Positions 22,448-32,243 are shown, counted from the first letter of the stretch. The stretch is 36,989 nucleotides of DNA from Curtobacterium sp. VKM Ac-1395 (GCF_015350975.1 NZ_JADKRX010000013.1:1-36989), one strand, 5' to 3'. Translations and numbers: made by a program. The notes: generated from the sequence alone by a model not told the origin.

Positions 22448-25400
22448 TGACCATGCACGTGCTCTCCGCCGGCGACGGGTACACGTACTACACGTCGGAG
22501 GTCGCCACCGGCGATGCCCGCCGCGACCACGACCGTGAGCTCGGCGATTACTACACCGCCGACGGCAACCCTCCCGGCCGGTGGATGGGCGGCGGTGCGG
22601 CCCTCCTCGGCGTCTCCGGAACGGTCACTGAGGACCAGATGAAGGCCCTCTTCGGTGAAGGGCTGCACCCTGACGCGGACCGCATCATCGCCGATGCTCT
22701 CGCGTCCGGGATGACCGGCAAGCAGGCGCAGGAGGCCGCGAAACTGGGTCGGTCCTACTACGTGTATAAGGCCGACGAGAACACGTTGCAGGGGCGCATC
22801 CAGGCCGGCTACCAGGCGTTCCAGCGGGTGCAGGGCCACAAGCCCAACACCGAGGAGCGACGCCTGATTCGGTCCCGCGAGGGTGCCCAGGCGTTCCGTG
22901 ACGCGAAGGGCCGCGAGCCCGCTGACAAGGAAGAGCTCGGCCGTTACATCACCGCAGCGACCCGTCCGGACCAGCAGGCCGTGGCCGGGTTCGACCTGGT
23001 GTGCTCACCTGCAAAGAGCGTGTCCGTGCTCTGGGCGCTCGGCGACGACGACACCCGCACGGCGATCGAGGAGGCGCAGGACCGCGCCGTCGCGAGCACC
23101 ATCTCCTACCTCGAGCGGGAGGCGCTTGCGACCCGTGCTGGCACGAACGGTGTCGAGCAGATCGAGGTCGAGGGTGGCGTCGCGGTAACCGCGTTTCGGC
23201 ACTTCGAGTCCCGGAACGGTGACCCGCAGCTGCACGACCACCTCGTGGTCGCGAATAAGGTTCAGGGCTCCGACGGCAAGTGGCGCACCATCGACTCCAA
23301 GCTGCTGCACCGCATGAACGTGCCCATCTCGGAGTTCTACAACGCCGCCATCATGTCCGAGGTCACGAAGGCACTCGACGTCACCACCGACGCGCGCACG
23401 GTGTCTGCCGGCAAGCGCTCCGTGATGGAGATCGCCGGCGTCGACACCGACCTGATCGACACGTTCTCCTCGCGGTCGGCGTCGATCCGCGTCGAGGTTG
23501 AACGCCTCACCGCGGAGTACCAGCGGGACCACGGCCGCGCCCCCGACGCCAAGGCGCAGATCAAGATCGCTCAGCAGGCGACGTTGGAGACCCGCCCGCA
23601 GAAGGAGCACGGACGCTCACCGCAAGCCACCCACGACGAAGCCGTCGCTCGCGTCGGACAGGACCGCGCCGACCAGGTGCTGCCGAACGCCCGCCGCATC
23701 GCTGAGGTCCGGGCCCGCGACGGGTTCGGCACGCCGACGGTCGACGTCGCCGAGCGCGCCGCCCTCGTCCTCACCGCCGTCGAGGAGCGGTACTCAGTGT
23801 GGGGGGCCGGCGTCATCGAGGCCGAAGCCCGCCGGCAGCTCGCCGCCATCATCCCGGACCAGGACGTCGCCGAGCCCCTCGTGCAGCAGGTCGCGAAGAC
23901 TGCCCTGCACTCCTCGATCTCGCTCACCCCGCCGTCCCCGCACGGTGCGTTTAAGCCGCTGACGCGCTCGAACGGTGAGTCGGTCTTCGAGCACAAGGGC
24001 AAGACCGTCTACACCTCCGGTGCGATCCTCGCGGCCGAGGACCGTCTCCTCGGTGCGGCCCGAGCACGGACGATGGCGCCCGTGGCGGTCGACGTGTTCG
24101 AGCGCGTCGCGGCCGCCTACGCCGGCCCGCTCGATCAGGGGCAGCGGGACCTCGCGAAAGCGTTCGCAACGTCCGACCGGGAGCTCGTCATGGGTATCGG
24201 GCCCGCCGGCGCCGGCAAGACCACCGCCCTCAAGCTCGCGGGCGCCGCACTCACCGCGGGCGGCGTTCGAATGATCGGCCTCGCCCCGTCCGCCCCGGCA
24301 GCGTCAGTCCTGTCCGAAGCCGTCGGGATCGACGCGACCACCATCCACGCCTTCATCGTCGCCCACCAGCAGAACGAAGTCGCTGGGTCTGATGTGCCGG
24401 CGAAGTACGCCCTCAAGCCGGGCGACGTGATCGTGGTCGACGAAGCCGGCATGGCCGGCACGTTCCGCCTCGACGACGTCCGCGCGATCGCCTCCGAATA
24501 CGGCGCCGTGGTCCGCGGCATCGGCGACGACCGCCAACTCTCCGCCGTCGAGGCCGGCGGCGTACTGCGCCTCATCGACCGCGAGGTCGGCTCCGTGCAG
24601 CTCGAGCACGTGCACCGGTTCCGCGACGCCGACGAAGCCGAAGCGTCCCTCAGGCTCCGCGACCCCATGCGCCCCGGCGACCCGTTCTCCTGGTACCAGG
24701 ACAACGGCCGCGTCGTCGGCGGCGACAGCGAGCGGATGACCGCCGCCGTGTTCGAGGGCTGGCAACACGACACCAACGACGGCGTGCGATCCCTGATGCT
24801 CGCCCCGACCGCAACGGCCGTCGCGGACCTCAACGCCCGCGCACAGGCGTACCGAATCTCCACCGGCGACCTCGACACCTCCCGGTCGGTGCCCTTGCGC
24901 GACGGACTCGCCGCGCACGTCGGCGACACCATCGTCACCCGCCACAACGACTCGGACCTCCGCATCCAGGGCGGCCGCGACCGGGTCAAAAACGGCGACC
25001 TGTGGACCGTCACCGGGATCCGCGACGACGGCGCCCTCGACGTAGCCCACGCCGAGCACGGCGCCGTAATCCAGCTCCCCGCCGGGTACGTCGCGCAGCA
25101 CGTCGAGGTCGGCTACGCCCGCACCATCAGCCGCTCCCAAGGCCTCACCACCGACAACACCCACGTCCTCGGCGACGCCACCATGAGCCGCGAGGACACC
25201 TACACGGCCCTGTCCCGCGGCAAGGAGAGCAACCGCCTCTACATCGCCCTCGACGACGCCGCGACCGTCCCCGACGCCCTCGAGCAGATCGCAGCCCGCT
25301 CGGAGCGAATGCTGTCCGCCCACGAGACGATCCGCCTCGAGCAGGACCGCGTCGAGGACCTCGTCACGCTCATCGACCAGCACGCCGACGTCGCCACCTG

Positions 25401-26940
25401 CGCGGACGAGCTCCGCGCTGGCGCGATCGTGGAACGCGCCCTCGGCGCAGACATTGCAACGTCGCTCGAGGGGCAGGAATCGTGGGGTGCCCTCGCGGCC
25501 TCGCTCCGGCACGCGGAGGACTACGGCCACGACCCCATCGCCACGCTGCAGGACGCCTACAAGCAGCGTGAGCTCGGCACCGCTGACGACGTCCCCGCGG
25601 TGCTGCACTGGCGCATCGAACAGGCCCTCGAGGGGATCGGCCAACCGACCGTCCTCCTCGTCGACCGGGAGCCCGTCGACGGCGTCCCGGCGTGGATCGC
25701 AGACGGCAGCCGACACCAGGACGAACTCCTCCCCGCCGAGTGGCGCGACCACCTCGCGGAACGGCACCACTACATCGGCGTCCGCCTCCGAGAGCGGGGC
25801 GCAGACCTCGCCCTCGAGCAGCCGACATGGACGCAGGACCTCGGACGGCTCCCGTCCGAGCCGTGGCGGATGTTCAACTGGCACCGCACCGCGGCCGAGG
25901 TCGACGTCCTCCGCACGAAGTACCGCATCGACCCCTCCGAGCCGCAGGCGATCCCGGACAAGCTCCGCGGGAACCTCGTCGCGGGCCGACTGCAGGAACG
26001 CGTGACCGCGCTCCACAAGGCGGCCTCCCTATCGACCGCACCCGAGGTGACCGAGTCCACCCGCGAGCACTACGCCGCCCACGCAGCCGAGCAGTCGGCC
26101 GCGGCACGGACCGCCCTCGTCTCGGCCGCCCAGGCCGTGCAGCAGGCGACGTCTGCGGCGGTGGCCACGGCCACCGACGTCGTCACCGTGACCACCACCG
26201 AGGCCGCACCCGCGACCACGGCCGACACCGAGACCACTCCCGTGGCTGCGGCGTCGTCCCCCACCGCACCGGAAGGGACCATCATGAGCGATCCCCTCGA
26301 CGAGACACTCGAGCACGTTGGCCGCCAGGCAGGCCGGGCAGGGCAGACCATCACCTCGGAGATTGCCCGACAGGCACAGCGCGCCGCGGACGAACGTCGC
26401 CGACAGCTGCAGGAGACCCAGCGGAAGGCCGAACGCGAGCGCGACTTCGCCGCCGGCGGGGCGCAGCGCAAGGCTGAGCGGCAGCGCGAGCAGGCCGAAC
26501 GGGATGGGCAGCGAGAGGTGGCGCGCGAGCAGGAGCGGAACGACCGTCTGGCGTCCCGGTACCCGAACCCCGAGCAGCGCGACGGCGACGCAGCCGCGCT
26601 TGCCGAGGGTGCCGTGCTCGGCGCCGCGACGGCCGCGGCCGTCGAGAGCCAGACCGAAACCGACGCCGCCGCAATCACGTCCGACGGCCGCGACGAGACG
26701 GCGGCCGAGACGGCGTCGATCACCGGCGAGGGGCAGACCGACGCCGACGCGATCGCCGCGACCGGGAACGCCGGCGATGCGCAGTACGACGAGTTCGAGC
26801 TCCGCGACCGCAAGATGCTCCGCCAGGCCGGTATCGACCCGGACGAGGTGTCGACGTCCACCGGCACCGACAGCTCTCTCACGCCGGAGCCGTCACCGGC
26901 GCCGGACCTGTCCCGCGGCAACGACGGCGTCGAGCGGTAG
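22444..26940 (+). CDS. MobF-family conjugative relaxase-helicase (TraA/TrwC type)
   Basis: 1498 aa. Residues 1-330 are the TrwC-type relaxase: the start HVLSAGDGYTYYTSEVA with candidate nucleophile tyrosines at 13, 15 and 16, GDYYTADGNPPGRWMGG, and the metal-binding triad His253...His264-Asp-His266 in LHDHLVVANK. Residues 560-1000 are a RecD-like helicase with Walker A GIGPAGAGKTTAL (Lys592), Walker B VIVVDEAGMAG, GDDRQLSAVEAGG, and a late YTALSRGKESNRLY motif. The rest is Ala/Glu-rich and charged, with helices around 1300-1360, ending in the tail EFELRDRKMLRQAGIDPD. The protein nicks oriT, stays bound to the transferred strand and unwinds it. The tail is shared with the Fic protein. No coupling protein or secretion genes are in the window. 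Confidence 0.95.
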   Translation: MMTMHVLSAGDGYTYYTSEVATGDARRDHDRELGDYYTADGNPPGRWMGGGAALLGVSGTVTEDQMKALFGEGLHPDADRIIADALASGMTGKQAQEAAKLGRSYYVYKADENTLQGRIQAGYQAFQRVQGHKPNTEERRLIRSREGAQAFRDAKGREPADKEELGRYITAATRPDQQAVAGFDLVCSPAKSVSVLWALGDDDTRTAIEEAQDRAVASTISYLEREALATRAGTNGVEQIEVEGGVAVTAFRHFESRNGDPQLHDHLVVANKVQGSDGKWRTIDSKLLHRMNVPISEFYNAAIMSEVTKALDVTTDARTVSAGKRSVMEIAGVDTDLIDTFSSRSASIRVEVERLTAEYQRDHGRAPDAKAQIKIAQQATLETRPQKEHGRSPQATHDEAVARVGQDRADQVLPNARRIAEVRARDGFGTPTVDVAERAALVLTAVEERYSVWGAGVIEAEARRQLAAIIPDQDVAEPLVQQVAKTALHSSISLTPPSPHGAFKPLTRSNGESVFEHKGKTVYTSGAILAAEDRLLGAARARTMAPVAVDVFERVAAAYAGPLDQGQRDLAKAFATSDRELVMGIGPAGAGKTTALKLAGAALTAGGVRMIGLAPSAPAASVLSEAVGIDATTIHAFIVAHQQNEVAGSDVPAKYALKPGDVIVVDEAGMAGTFRLDDVRAIASEYGAVVRGIGDDRQLSAVEAGGVLRLIDREVGSVQLEHVHRFRDADEAEASLRLRDPMRPGDPFSWYQDNGRVVGGDSERMTAAVFEGWQHDTNDGVRSLMLAPTATAVADLNARAQAYRISTGDLDTSRSVPLRDGLAAHVGDTIVTRHNDSDLRIQGGRDRVKNGDLWTVTGIRDDGALDVAHAEHGAVIQLPAGYVAQHVEVGYARTISRSQGLTTDNTHVLGDATMSREDTYTALSRGKESNRLYIALDDAATVPDALEQIAARSERMLSAHETIRLEQDRVEDLVTLIDQHADVATCADELRAGAIVERALGADIATSLEGQESWGALAASLRHAEDYGHDPIATLQDAYKQRELGTADDVPAVLHWRIEQALEGIGQPTVLLVDREPVDGVPAWIADGSRHQDELLPAEWRDHLAERHHYIGVRLRERGADLALEQPTWTQDLGRLPSEPWRMFNWHRTAAEVDVLRTKYRIDPSEPQAIPDKLRGNLVAGRLQERVTALHKAASLSTAPEVTESTREHYAAHAAEQSAAARTALVSAAQAVQQATSAAVATATDVVTVTTTEAAPATTADTETTPVAAASSPTAPEGTIMSDPLDETLEHVGRQAGRAGQTITSEIARQAQRAADERRRQLQETQRKAERERDFAAGGAQRKAERQREQAERDGQREVAREQERNDRLASRYPNPEQRDGDAAALAEGAVLGAATAAAVESQTETDAAAITSDGRDETAAETASITGEGQTDADAIAATGNAGDAQYDEFELRDRKMLRQAGIDPDEVSTSTGTDSSLTPEPSPAPDLSRGNDGVER

Positions 26941-27300
26941 TCGGCAGAACGTGAGGACAGCGTTGGGCTGATGCCCACTCCGCTGCCGTCAGGTGGTTCG
27001 TTGGATGCGGAACTCTGTCGGATCCGCCTGACCCCGTGCAAGTCGGTCGTTCTCCGTCATGATGACAGCCATCCCAAGCACGTCCTCGAATGGCGAGCGG
27101 CGTGGGGCAAGTAGGAGCACTCGCCGGTCCTCTCGCCGACCATCCGCGAGATCGTGGACGAGGACTACGACACCATGACCGCGGAGCAGATACGCGACAC
27201 CATCGAGCGCCCGACACCGAGCGGCTGCCGCGCGCGACGCAAAGACCCTCACCAGCTCCCTCTCGGGAGCCTGACGGAGGCGTTCGTTATTCGTCGTCCG
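26941..27300. other. 360 bp without a clear gene
   Basis: After the relaxase stop, one + frame around 27118-27250 reads EHSPVLSPTIREIVDEDYDT followed by MTAEQIRDTIERP, which has protein-like composition but no good start or end. It may be a gene remnant. No hairpin or repeat stands out. Confidence 0.3.
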
Positions 27301-27882
27301 TCAATGGTCACCCTCTGGCACAGGCAAACCCTCCGTGTGCTCCAAGCCACCGGTCGCCAAGGCGCTCTCCTGCGCCGAGCCGGTGTATCCGCAGGCCACG
27401 CAGGCGACCACGGACGCGGCTCGATCCGAACCCCAGACGCCTGCTGGTAGCAGTGTGACCGAATGCCCGCAGGACGGGCAGGAGGTGGTCCTACGCATCT
27501 CGCGGCGAGGTTCTGGGTGATGCAGGTCTCTGGTCTGATCCAACGTTCCGCTGGCGATCGTCTCCGCCGGGGTCTCCCCATGCTGCGAGACGTAGGCATC
27601 GGTGAAACGCTGTAGGTGAACAAAACCCCACGCCTGCGCCGTGTTGATGGTGTCGCCGTCGTGAAGGCGAAGCGCCTGGTGAACGGCGTCTAGGCGATGA
27701 TGCAGAACGAACTGGCGCGGCGAGAACCCGGTCTGCGCGCGGAGGGCGCTTCGGAGTTCGCTCTCGCTCACGTGTGCCGCTTCCGCAAGTGCTGCTGCGT
27801 CGATGATACCGGTCGCGTCAGCGTCGATACGCTGCCGGACAGCTGTCAGGAGCTCATCGTTGGACCGTGCTGTGAGATCCAT
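27301..27882 (-). CDS. AraC-type HTH protein with C-terminal zinc ribbon
   Basis: 193 aa. Residues 1-120 match an AraC DNA-binding domain with both helix-turn-helix units: AALAEAAHVSESELRSALRA, GFSPRQFVLHHRLDAVHQAL, and TAQAWGFVHLQRFTDAYVSQ then HGETPAETI. No AraC ligand domain precedes it. After a linker, CPSCGHS and CVACGYTG, 30 residues apart, form a probable four-Cys zinc ribbon. This pairing is unusual for AraC proteins. The ATG at 27882 has GGAAGG seven bases upstream. It lies 118 bp behind the 28001-28312 gene on the same strand, so the two may be one operon. Confidence 0.75.
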   Translation of the reverse strand: MDLTARSNDELLTAVRQRIDADATGIIDAAALAEAAHVSESELRSALRAQTGFSPRQFVLHHRLDAVHQALRLHDGDTINTAQAWGFVHLQRFTDAYVSQHGETPAETIASGTLDQTRDLHHPEPRREMRRTTSCPSCGHSVTLLPAGVWGSDRAASVVACVACGYTGSAQESALATGGLEHTEGLPVPEGDH

Positions 27883-28000
27883 CGAGGACCTTCCGGGAGC
27901 GAAGGCTCCATTGGTCGTGCTCAGGGCGACTCGGGCAAACGTCGGCGGCGCTACGGCCACCGCCTGGCCGAGCGCACTTCCGGCCTGACTATAGGTCGGA

Positions 28001-28312
28001 TCAGATGGTTCCAGAAGCCCCGCGGAGTCGAGAGCCGATCGCGAGGGTGGAAGCGATCCGTGCCGTGAGCTCGTCGATGAACACTGGGTACGTCTCTTCG
28101 AGTACGTCGTCCGAGGCTTGCGTCGCCATCACGGGGATCCCTGTGCCGAGGACGACGCCCGCCGTCGCAGCGCAGCCGTTGTCATCGATGGTCGGAACAT
28201 CGACGACGTCGCTCGAGCGCACTTGGCCGAGCACTGCGGAGTAGTGCAGCACGGCGTCGGCAACGTCATCTGAGACAAGGACCGTCCACGATCCGTAGGC
28301 GAGGTTCTTCAT
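28001..28312 (-). CDS. Hypothetical protein (103 aa)
   Basis: Starts MKNLAYGSWTVLVSDDVADA after a strong GGAGGATCACC site. The composition is that of a folded alpha/beta protein (SSDVVDVPTIDDNGCAATAG, VVLGTGIPVMATQASDDVLE, YPVFIDELTARIASTLAIG). I do not recognise the family. It is upstream of the AraC/zinc-ribbon gene and reads away from the AAA+ ATPase gene. Confidence 0.65.
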   Translation of the reverse strand: MKNLAYGSWTVLVSDDVADAVLHYSAVLGQVRSSDVVDVPTIDDNGCAATAGVVLGTGIPVMATQASDDVLEETYPVFIDELTARIASTLAIGSRLRGASGTI

Positions 28313-28644
28313 GGTGATCCTCCGTCCGGGCTAACGGGACGCGATCGATCCCTGCTGACTCACTGTAGGAAGGACGCTGATCCGTGCTCTCGCAGGTTGC
28401 ATCATGTGGACAACGACCCTCAAGCTGACCAAGACGATAATATCGAGTATGTGACAGCTTAGTCGAAGGCTGCATAGCTCCGACTGACGCCCCTCCTCTC
28501 GGAGAAGCCTCCTGGGATTTGGCGGCGGGAGCTCGAGGTCTGCGACACCGCGGAGCTCGTCGAGGGAGTCTTCCTCGAACTAGAGGGCAGTCTGGTGCGT
28601 CGGCCTCCGAATAGAATAAAGTGAATAACGATCTGGAGGTCAAG
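28313..28644. other. Intergenic region before the AAA+ gene, with a gene remnant
   Basis: An AT-rich patch with GATAATATCG (28435-28444) is a possible promoter. From about 28487 to 28623 one frame reads SEKPPGIWRRELEVCDTAEL and on to a TGA without a start codon, likely a decayed C-terminus. AATAGAATAAAGTG at 28610-28623 is also AT-rich and could be a -10 region for the ATPase gene. Confidence 0.35.
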
Positions 28645-29826
28645 ATGGCTGACACTGCCCCGAGCCCGTTCACTCCGGGCTATGGCAAGAAGCCTGCCAT
28701 CTTTGGCGGGCACGGGGCTGAGTTCACCGAGCTCCGAGCCGTGTTCGACACGCTCGACTTCGGCGAAAATCATTCCGTGTTGGTTTCCGGGCTCCGCGGC
28801 GCCGGCAAGACCTCCTTCATCACCACCCTGCAAGACGACGCCCGTGACGCCGGATGGCTGGTCATCAGCGACGACGCCAGCGCGGGACTGATGGGACGAG
28901 TGATGGACTCCACCATCCCTGCGCTCATCAACGCCATGACCCGCGAAAGCCGAGCGCGACTGACGTCGTTCGGGATCTGGGAGTTCAACGCCGAGATCGA
29001 GTACGTCAACCGACACCGCACCGTCAAACCGCAACTCCGCTCGGACCTCGTGGCTCTGTCCTCCGCGCTCGGCGCGAGCGGGGGCATCCTCATCACCATC
29101 GACGAGGTCTCCTCCGGCAAGGTCCGCCTCCGTGAGCTCAGCCGATTCGCCCTGCAGATCTCCCATGCGCTCGAAGACGGCGCGCAGATCATGGTCGTCT
29201 TCGCCGGGGTCAAGGTCAGCTTGGACGCCCTCCTCGCGGAGGAGCACACCACCTTCCTCCGGCGCTCTCGCGAAGTCGAGTTCGAGCGCCTGTCGGCGGG
29301 GGAGACCCGTCGCGTGTTCATCGAAACCGCCGCCATCGGTGGCCGCCGTATCGACGAAGACGCACTCACCAGGCTCGTCTCCCTCTCCCAGGGGTACCCG
29401 TACCTGGTGCAGCTGGCCGGCGACTACGCATGGCGCAACAACCCCAACGCGCCCACCATCACCCTCGCCGACGCCACCATCGCGCACGACAAGGCGATCA
29501 AGGCGGTGGAGAGCCGAGTCATCAGCCGCGTCTACGGTGACCTCTCCGACGTCGACCAGAAGTTCCTCAACGCGATGGCCGAGGACGATGACCGCACCAA
29601 GGTTGCGGACATCGTCAAGCGCATGGATGTCTCAGACGCATACGTCCAGGTGTACAAGAAGCGCCTCATTGACAGCGGATACGTCCACGCCGCCGGACAC
29701 GGGTACGTCCAGTTTTCCTTGCCGTACCTCGGTGCCTACATCCGCCGCCAGCTCGCCGCCGAAGCCCGGGATGGCGGCGGCACCGGCGGCTGGGACGCGT
29801 ACCCAGCTCCGGAACTCCCCTCATGA
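28645..29826 (+). CDS. AAA+ ATPase with C-terminal winged helix
   Basis: 393 aa. After PAIFGGHGAEFTELRAVF comes Walker A GLRGAGKTSF (about residue 48), Walker B ILITIDEVSS, a sensor segment IMVVFAGVKVS, and a lid region with GYPYLVQLAGDYAWR. The last 90 residues form a winged helix (VDQKFLNAMAEDDDRTKVAD and VQVYKKRLIDSGYV). This layout is that of Orc1/Cdc6-like or archaeal-type ATPases found in actinobacterial genomes and on mobile elements; the role is unknown. GGAGGTC before the ATG at 28645 fixes the start. A related but frameshifted gene lies at 31033-32243. Confidence 0.8.
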   Translation: MADTAPSPFTPGYGKKPAIFGGHGAEFTELRAVFDTLDFGENHSVLVSGLRGAGKTSFITTLQDDARDAGWLVISDDASAGLMGRVMDSTIPALINAMTRESRARLTSFGIWEFNAEIEYVNRHRTVKPQLRSDLVALSSALGASGGILITIDEVSSGKVRLRELSRFALQISHALEDGAQIMVVFAGVKVSLDALLAEEHTTFLRRSREVEFERLSAGETRRVFIETAAIGGRRIDEDALTRLVSLSQGYPYLVQLAGDYAWRNNPNAPTITLADATIAHDKAIKAVESRVISRVYGDLSDVDQKFLNAMAEDDDRTKVADIVKRMDVSDAYVQVYKKRLIDSGYVHAAGHGYVQFSLPYLGAYIRRQLAAEARDGGGTGGWDAYPAPELPS

Positions 29827-30187
29827 GCTGACCGACTCGACCGGAGTCTTTCCTATCCTCGCGGGAAGTGCCGATAGACCCACCTGTGAAACGCGAGCAC
29901 CGCTCCAGCCCTGCGTGGGACGGAGGCCGATAATGTACCTTATGTCACTTTGAGAGCCGCGGCTTCGGAGGGATGCCCCAGTCCGTCCCCTCTGTCCGAC
30001 CAGGGCGGCCCGCGAGGGCCGCTCGAGCATGTAGCGCTTAGCGCCCCTTCACCGGGCAAGTTTGCGGGACAGCCTTGCGGGATTCCCCAGGTCAGGCGGC
30101 ATATGGCCAAGTTTTCGTGGTTGACACGCCGCTCTCTGTGCCGTTGACCGACCGGCTATTGGACACGTCTTTCCATAGGATCATGAC
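29827..30187. other. 360 bp without a clear gene
   Basis: Only a GCGGCCC-GCGA-GGGCCGC hairpin at 30005-30022, a possible weak terminator for the ATPase gene, was seen. Confidence 0.35.
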
Positions 30188-30373
30188 ATGTACTCAACTG
30201 GCCCGAGCCCGTTCTGGGTCATCGTCGCGCTCGTCTTAGCCGTCCCGAATATTTGGGCGACGATCATCGTCATCAGAGCAGGTACCCGCTACCTTGACCG
30301 GACCCAGCCGCCGCGTCGCCCGAGGCCGCCCCGGGAACCTCTCTTCCAGAAGAACGACGAACCAAAAGCTTGA
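30188..30373 (+). CDS. Small single-pass membrane protein (61 aa)
   Basis: Begins MYSTGPSPFWVIVALVLAVP with one hydrophobic segment (VIVALVLAVPNIWATIIVI), followed by a basic, proline-rich tail. The ribosome-binding site is weak (AGGATCATGAC). No family is recognised; a chance frame is possible. Confidence 0.4.
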   Translation: MYSTGPSPFWVIVALVLAVPNIWATIIVIRAGTRYLDRTQPPRRPRPPREPLFQKNDEPKA

Positions 30374-30765
30374 TCGGGTCAGTCGAACTGGGAGGGGCAC
30401 TTGATCGAGCTGACAGGCGGCACTGGTCGGCCAGCTGTTGTCAGCGGTATCGCCACGCTCACCACACGTGGCTTGCGGAACTTATCTCAGTCCCTTAGCT
30501 TGACCGCTCAAGGATCGGCTACCGGGCGGCGTTGGCCATGTTGCACGCCAGCACTACAGTCTTGATGCCCACCGCTTCTTCCGCGCACTGATTGATCGGC
30601 AGGCCGTGCCAGCTAGCGGAGTGCGCGCCAGCGAGGTCGTGCGCGACGGAAACGTTCGGCCGCTAGTACTTATCCCGGACCGCAGTCACCAATCAAGGCA
30701 TCGTCCGCGGTGATCCGCCCATGCGACAGAGCGTAGCGCCCAGTTATTACGGCATGACCTCAGTC
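30374..30765. other. 390 bp without a clear gene
   Basis: No credible reading frame, repeat or hairpin was seen in this segment. Confidence 0.4.
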
Positions 30766-30960
30766 CTACTCGAGGAGGCCCTTTCTGGCGAGCATGCTCT
30801 CAGGGTTTGATGCCCACGAGATGAACGTCGCTTGCGCCGTGATGGACGGCAGTAGGGCTTCACGCAACTCGGAGTCTTCAACCCGCTTCGTCATCTCGCG
30901 AGCCTGCAGGAGGCTCCGCTGCGCTTCATTCAACGAGTCGATGCGATCCTTTGAGCTCAT
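30766..30960 (-). CDS. Small hypothetical protein (64 aa)
   Basis: MSSKDRIDSLNEAQRSLLQA begins a mostly helical, charged protein that ends LARKGLLE. It lies 72 bp behind the end of the frameshifted ATPase gene on the same strand, so it may belong to its operon. The ribosome-binding site is poor. No family is recognised. Confidence 0.45.
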   Translation of the reverse strand: MSSKDRIDSLNEAQRSLLQAREMTKRVEDSELREALLPSITAQATFISWASNPESMLARKGLLE

Positions 30961-31032
30961 CGCCGCACGCTAGCAGGGGCCACCACCCGATAGCCGCCAA
31001 CCCGAAAATGGACCGGAGTCGCGCCCCGTCGT

Positions 31033-32243
31033 TCAGCGGTCGGAGCTGGTGGAGATACTGGAAGCGTCGTCGACGTCTTCGTGGTGCCGCTCGACGTAGC
31101 CGGCCATCCCCGGCACTGTGAACGCGAGTTGTCCGTGTTCTGGTGCGTATACGAGGCCCTTGCTGATGAGGGCGGCTCGGTATGGGCCGATGCTGCTGGG
31201 TTGGATCTCCATGCGCTGCGCCACAGCCGCAGTGGATGATGGGCCCTCGCCGTCGGCGGCCATCGCACGCAGCATGCGCCGCTCAGAGCGAGTCGCACGC
31301 TGCCACCGCGACCGGAAGAATTCGCCATCCAGCTGCTCAGTGCCGTGTTGCACCGTTGCGACCGCGTCGCAGGATTCGATGAACGCCTCAGCTGAAAGGT
31401 TCCATGCTGCCTGCCCGTACTCCTGATGAAGTAGGGGTAGCCGTCGGCGGCATCCAGCAGCACGTCGAGCGCTTTGGGAGCGAACTTGGCGCCCAGCCGC
31501 TCGGCTGGCTTCCGGAGGGCGCGCGCTGCTTCCGCGTGGCTGAACTTCCCGATTTCCCGATAATTGAACAGGCGCTCGGCGTACGACCGTGTCTCCGTGA
31601 GTACTCGGGGAAGGTTGGGGAGCCCGGCGGCGATGATGTAGAACGGCCAGTCCTGCTGGTTTGCGAGGTGCTGCGCCGCGATCAATGCGCCCATCGTCTC
31701 GGAATCGAGGTCTTGCATCTCGTCGATGGACACTCCGAACGCCCGCCGGCGCTCCCCCAGCGCGAGCGAGACGTCCTCCACGAGCTCGAGCAGGTCCACT
31801 TCAGGATCCCCCGAGTCCGCACGCCCCTGGTTGAGTTCAACCCCGAGTTCAATACCGGTCGCACCGACCTTCGCGTTGAACGACGAAATTGTGCCCAAGG
31901 CCTCCCTCATCCTCGATGACAGCCTGGTGCGCGCGACCTTCCGGGCGGATACGACCAGCCCCCGGGCCAGAGCGCGCCTCACCGCCAGTACCCCTGTCTC
32001 ATCTCGGTGCGCTTCGATCCGGACCGTCAACCACTCGAACGATTCCGCCATCCGGTGCATCTCGTTTAGCAGCACTGTTTTCCCGACTCCACGGAGTCCA
32101 GTCAGCACCACACCACGATCACCACGACCGTTCGCTACCCGGGCACGCAAGGTGTCGAACGCCTCGAGCTCACCGGTCCGGCCAACCAGCTCGGGCGGGC
32201 GCCGTCCTGATCCAGGACTGTAGGGGTTCTGATCTGGCCGCAT
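31033..32243 (-). pseudogene. AAA+ ATPase with winged helix, single-base frameshift
   Basis: The first ~285 residues are a normal AAA+ module: PPELVGRTGELEAFDTLRA, Walker A GLRGVGKTVLL, Walker B FGVSIDEMQDL, ADGYPYFI. At about 31430 the frame shifts: the sequence after the YPYFI codons is one C short, so translation leaves the family sequence. Restoring one base gives QEYGQAAWNLSAEAFIE and then the expected C-terminal winged helix (TRSERRMLRAMAADGEGPSS, SSIGPYRAALISKGLVYAPE) ending at 31033. The unrepaired frame runs on to 30957. It may be a true mutation or a base-calling error. It is a relative of the ATPase at 28645-29826. Confidence 0.8.

Noticed and set aside
24304..26016. 570-codon leftward frame inside the relaxase gene
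   Set aside because: Antisense shadow of the relaxase-helicase, with no domain, start signal or independent support.
12465..30765. Plasmid replication initiator or iteron origin
   Set aside because: No Rep-type protein or iteron array was recognised; the ParB-like and AAA+ proteins are not enough to claim one.
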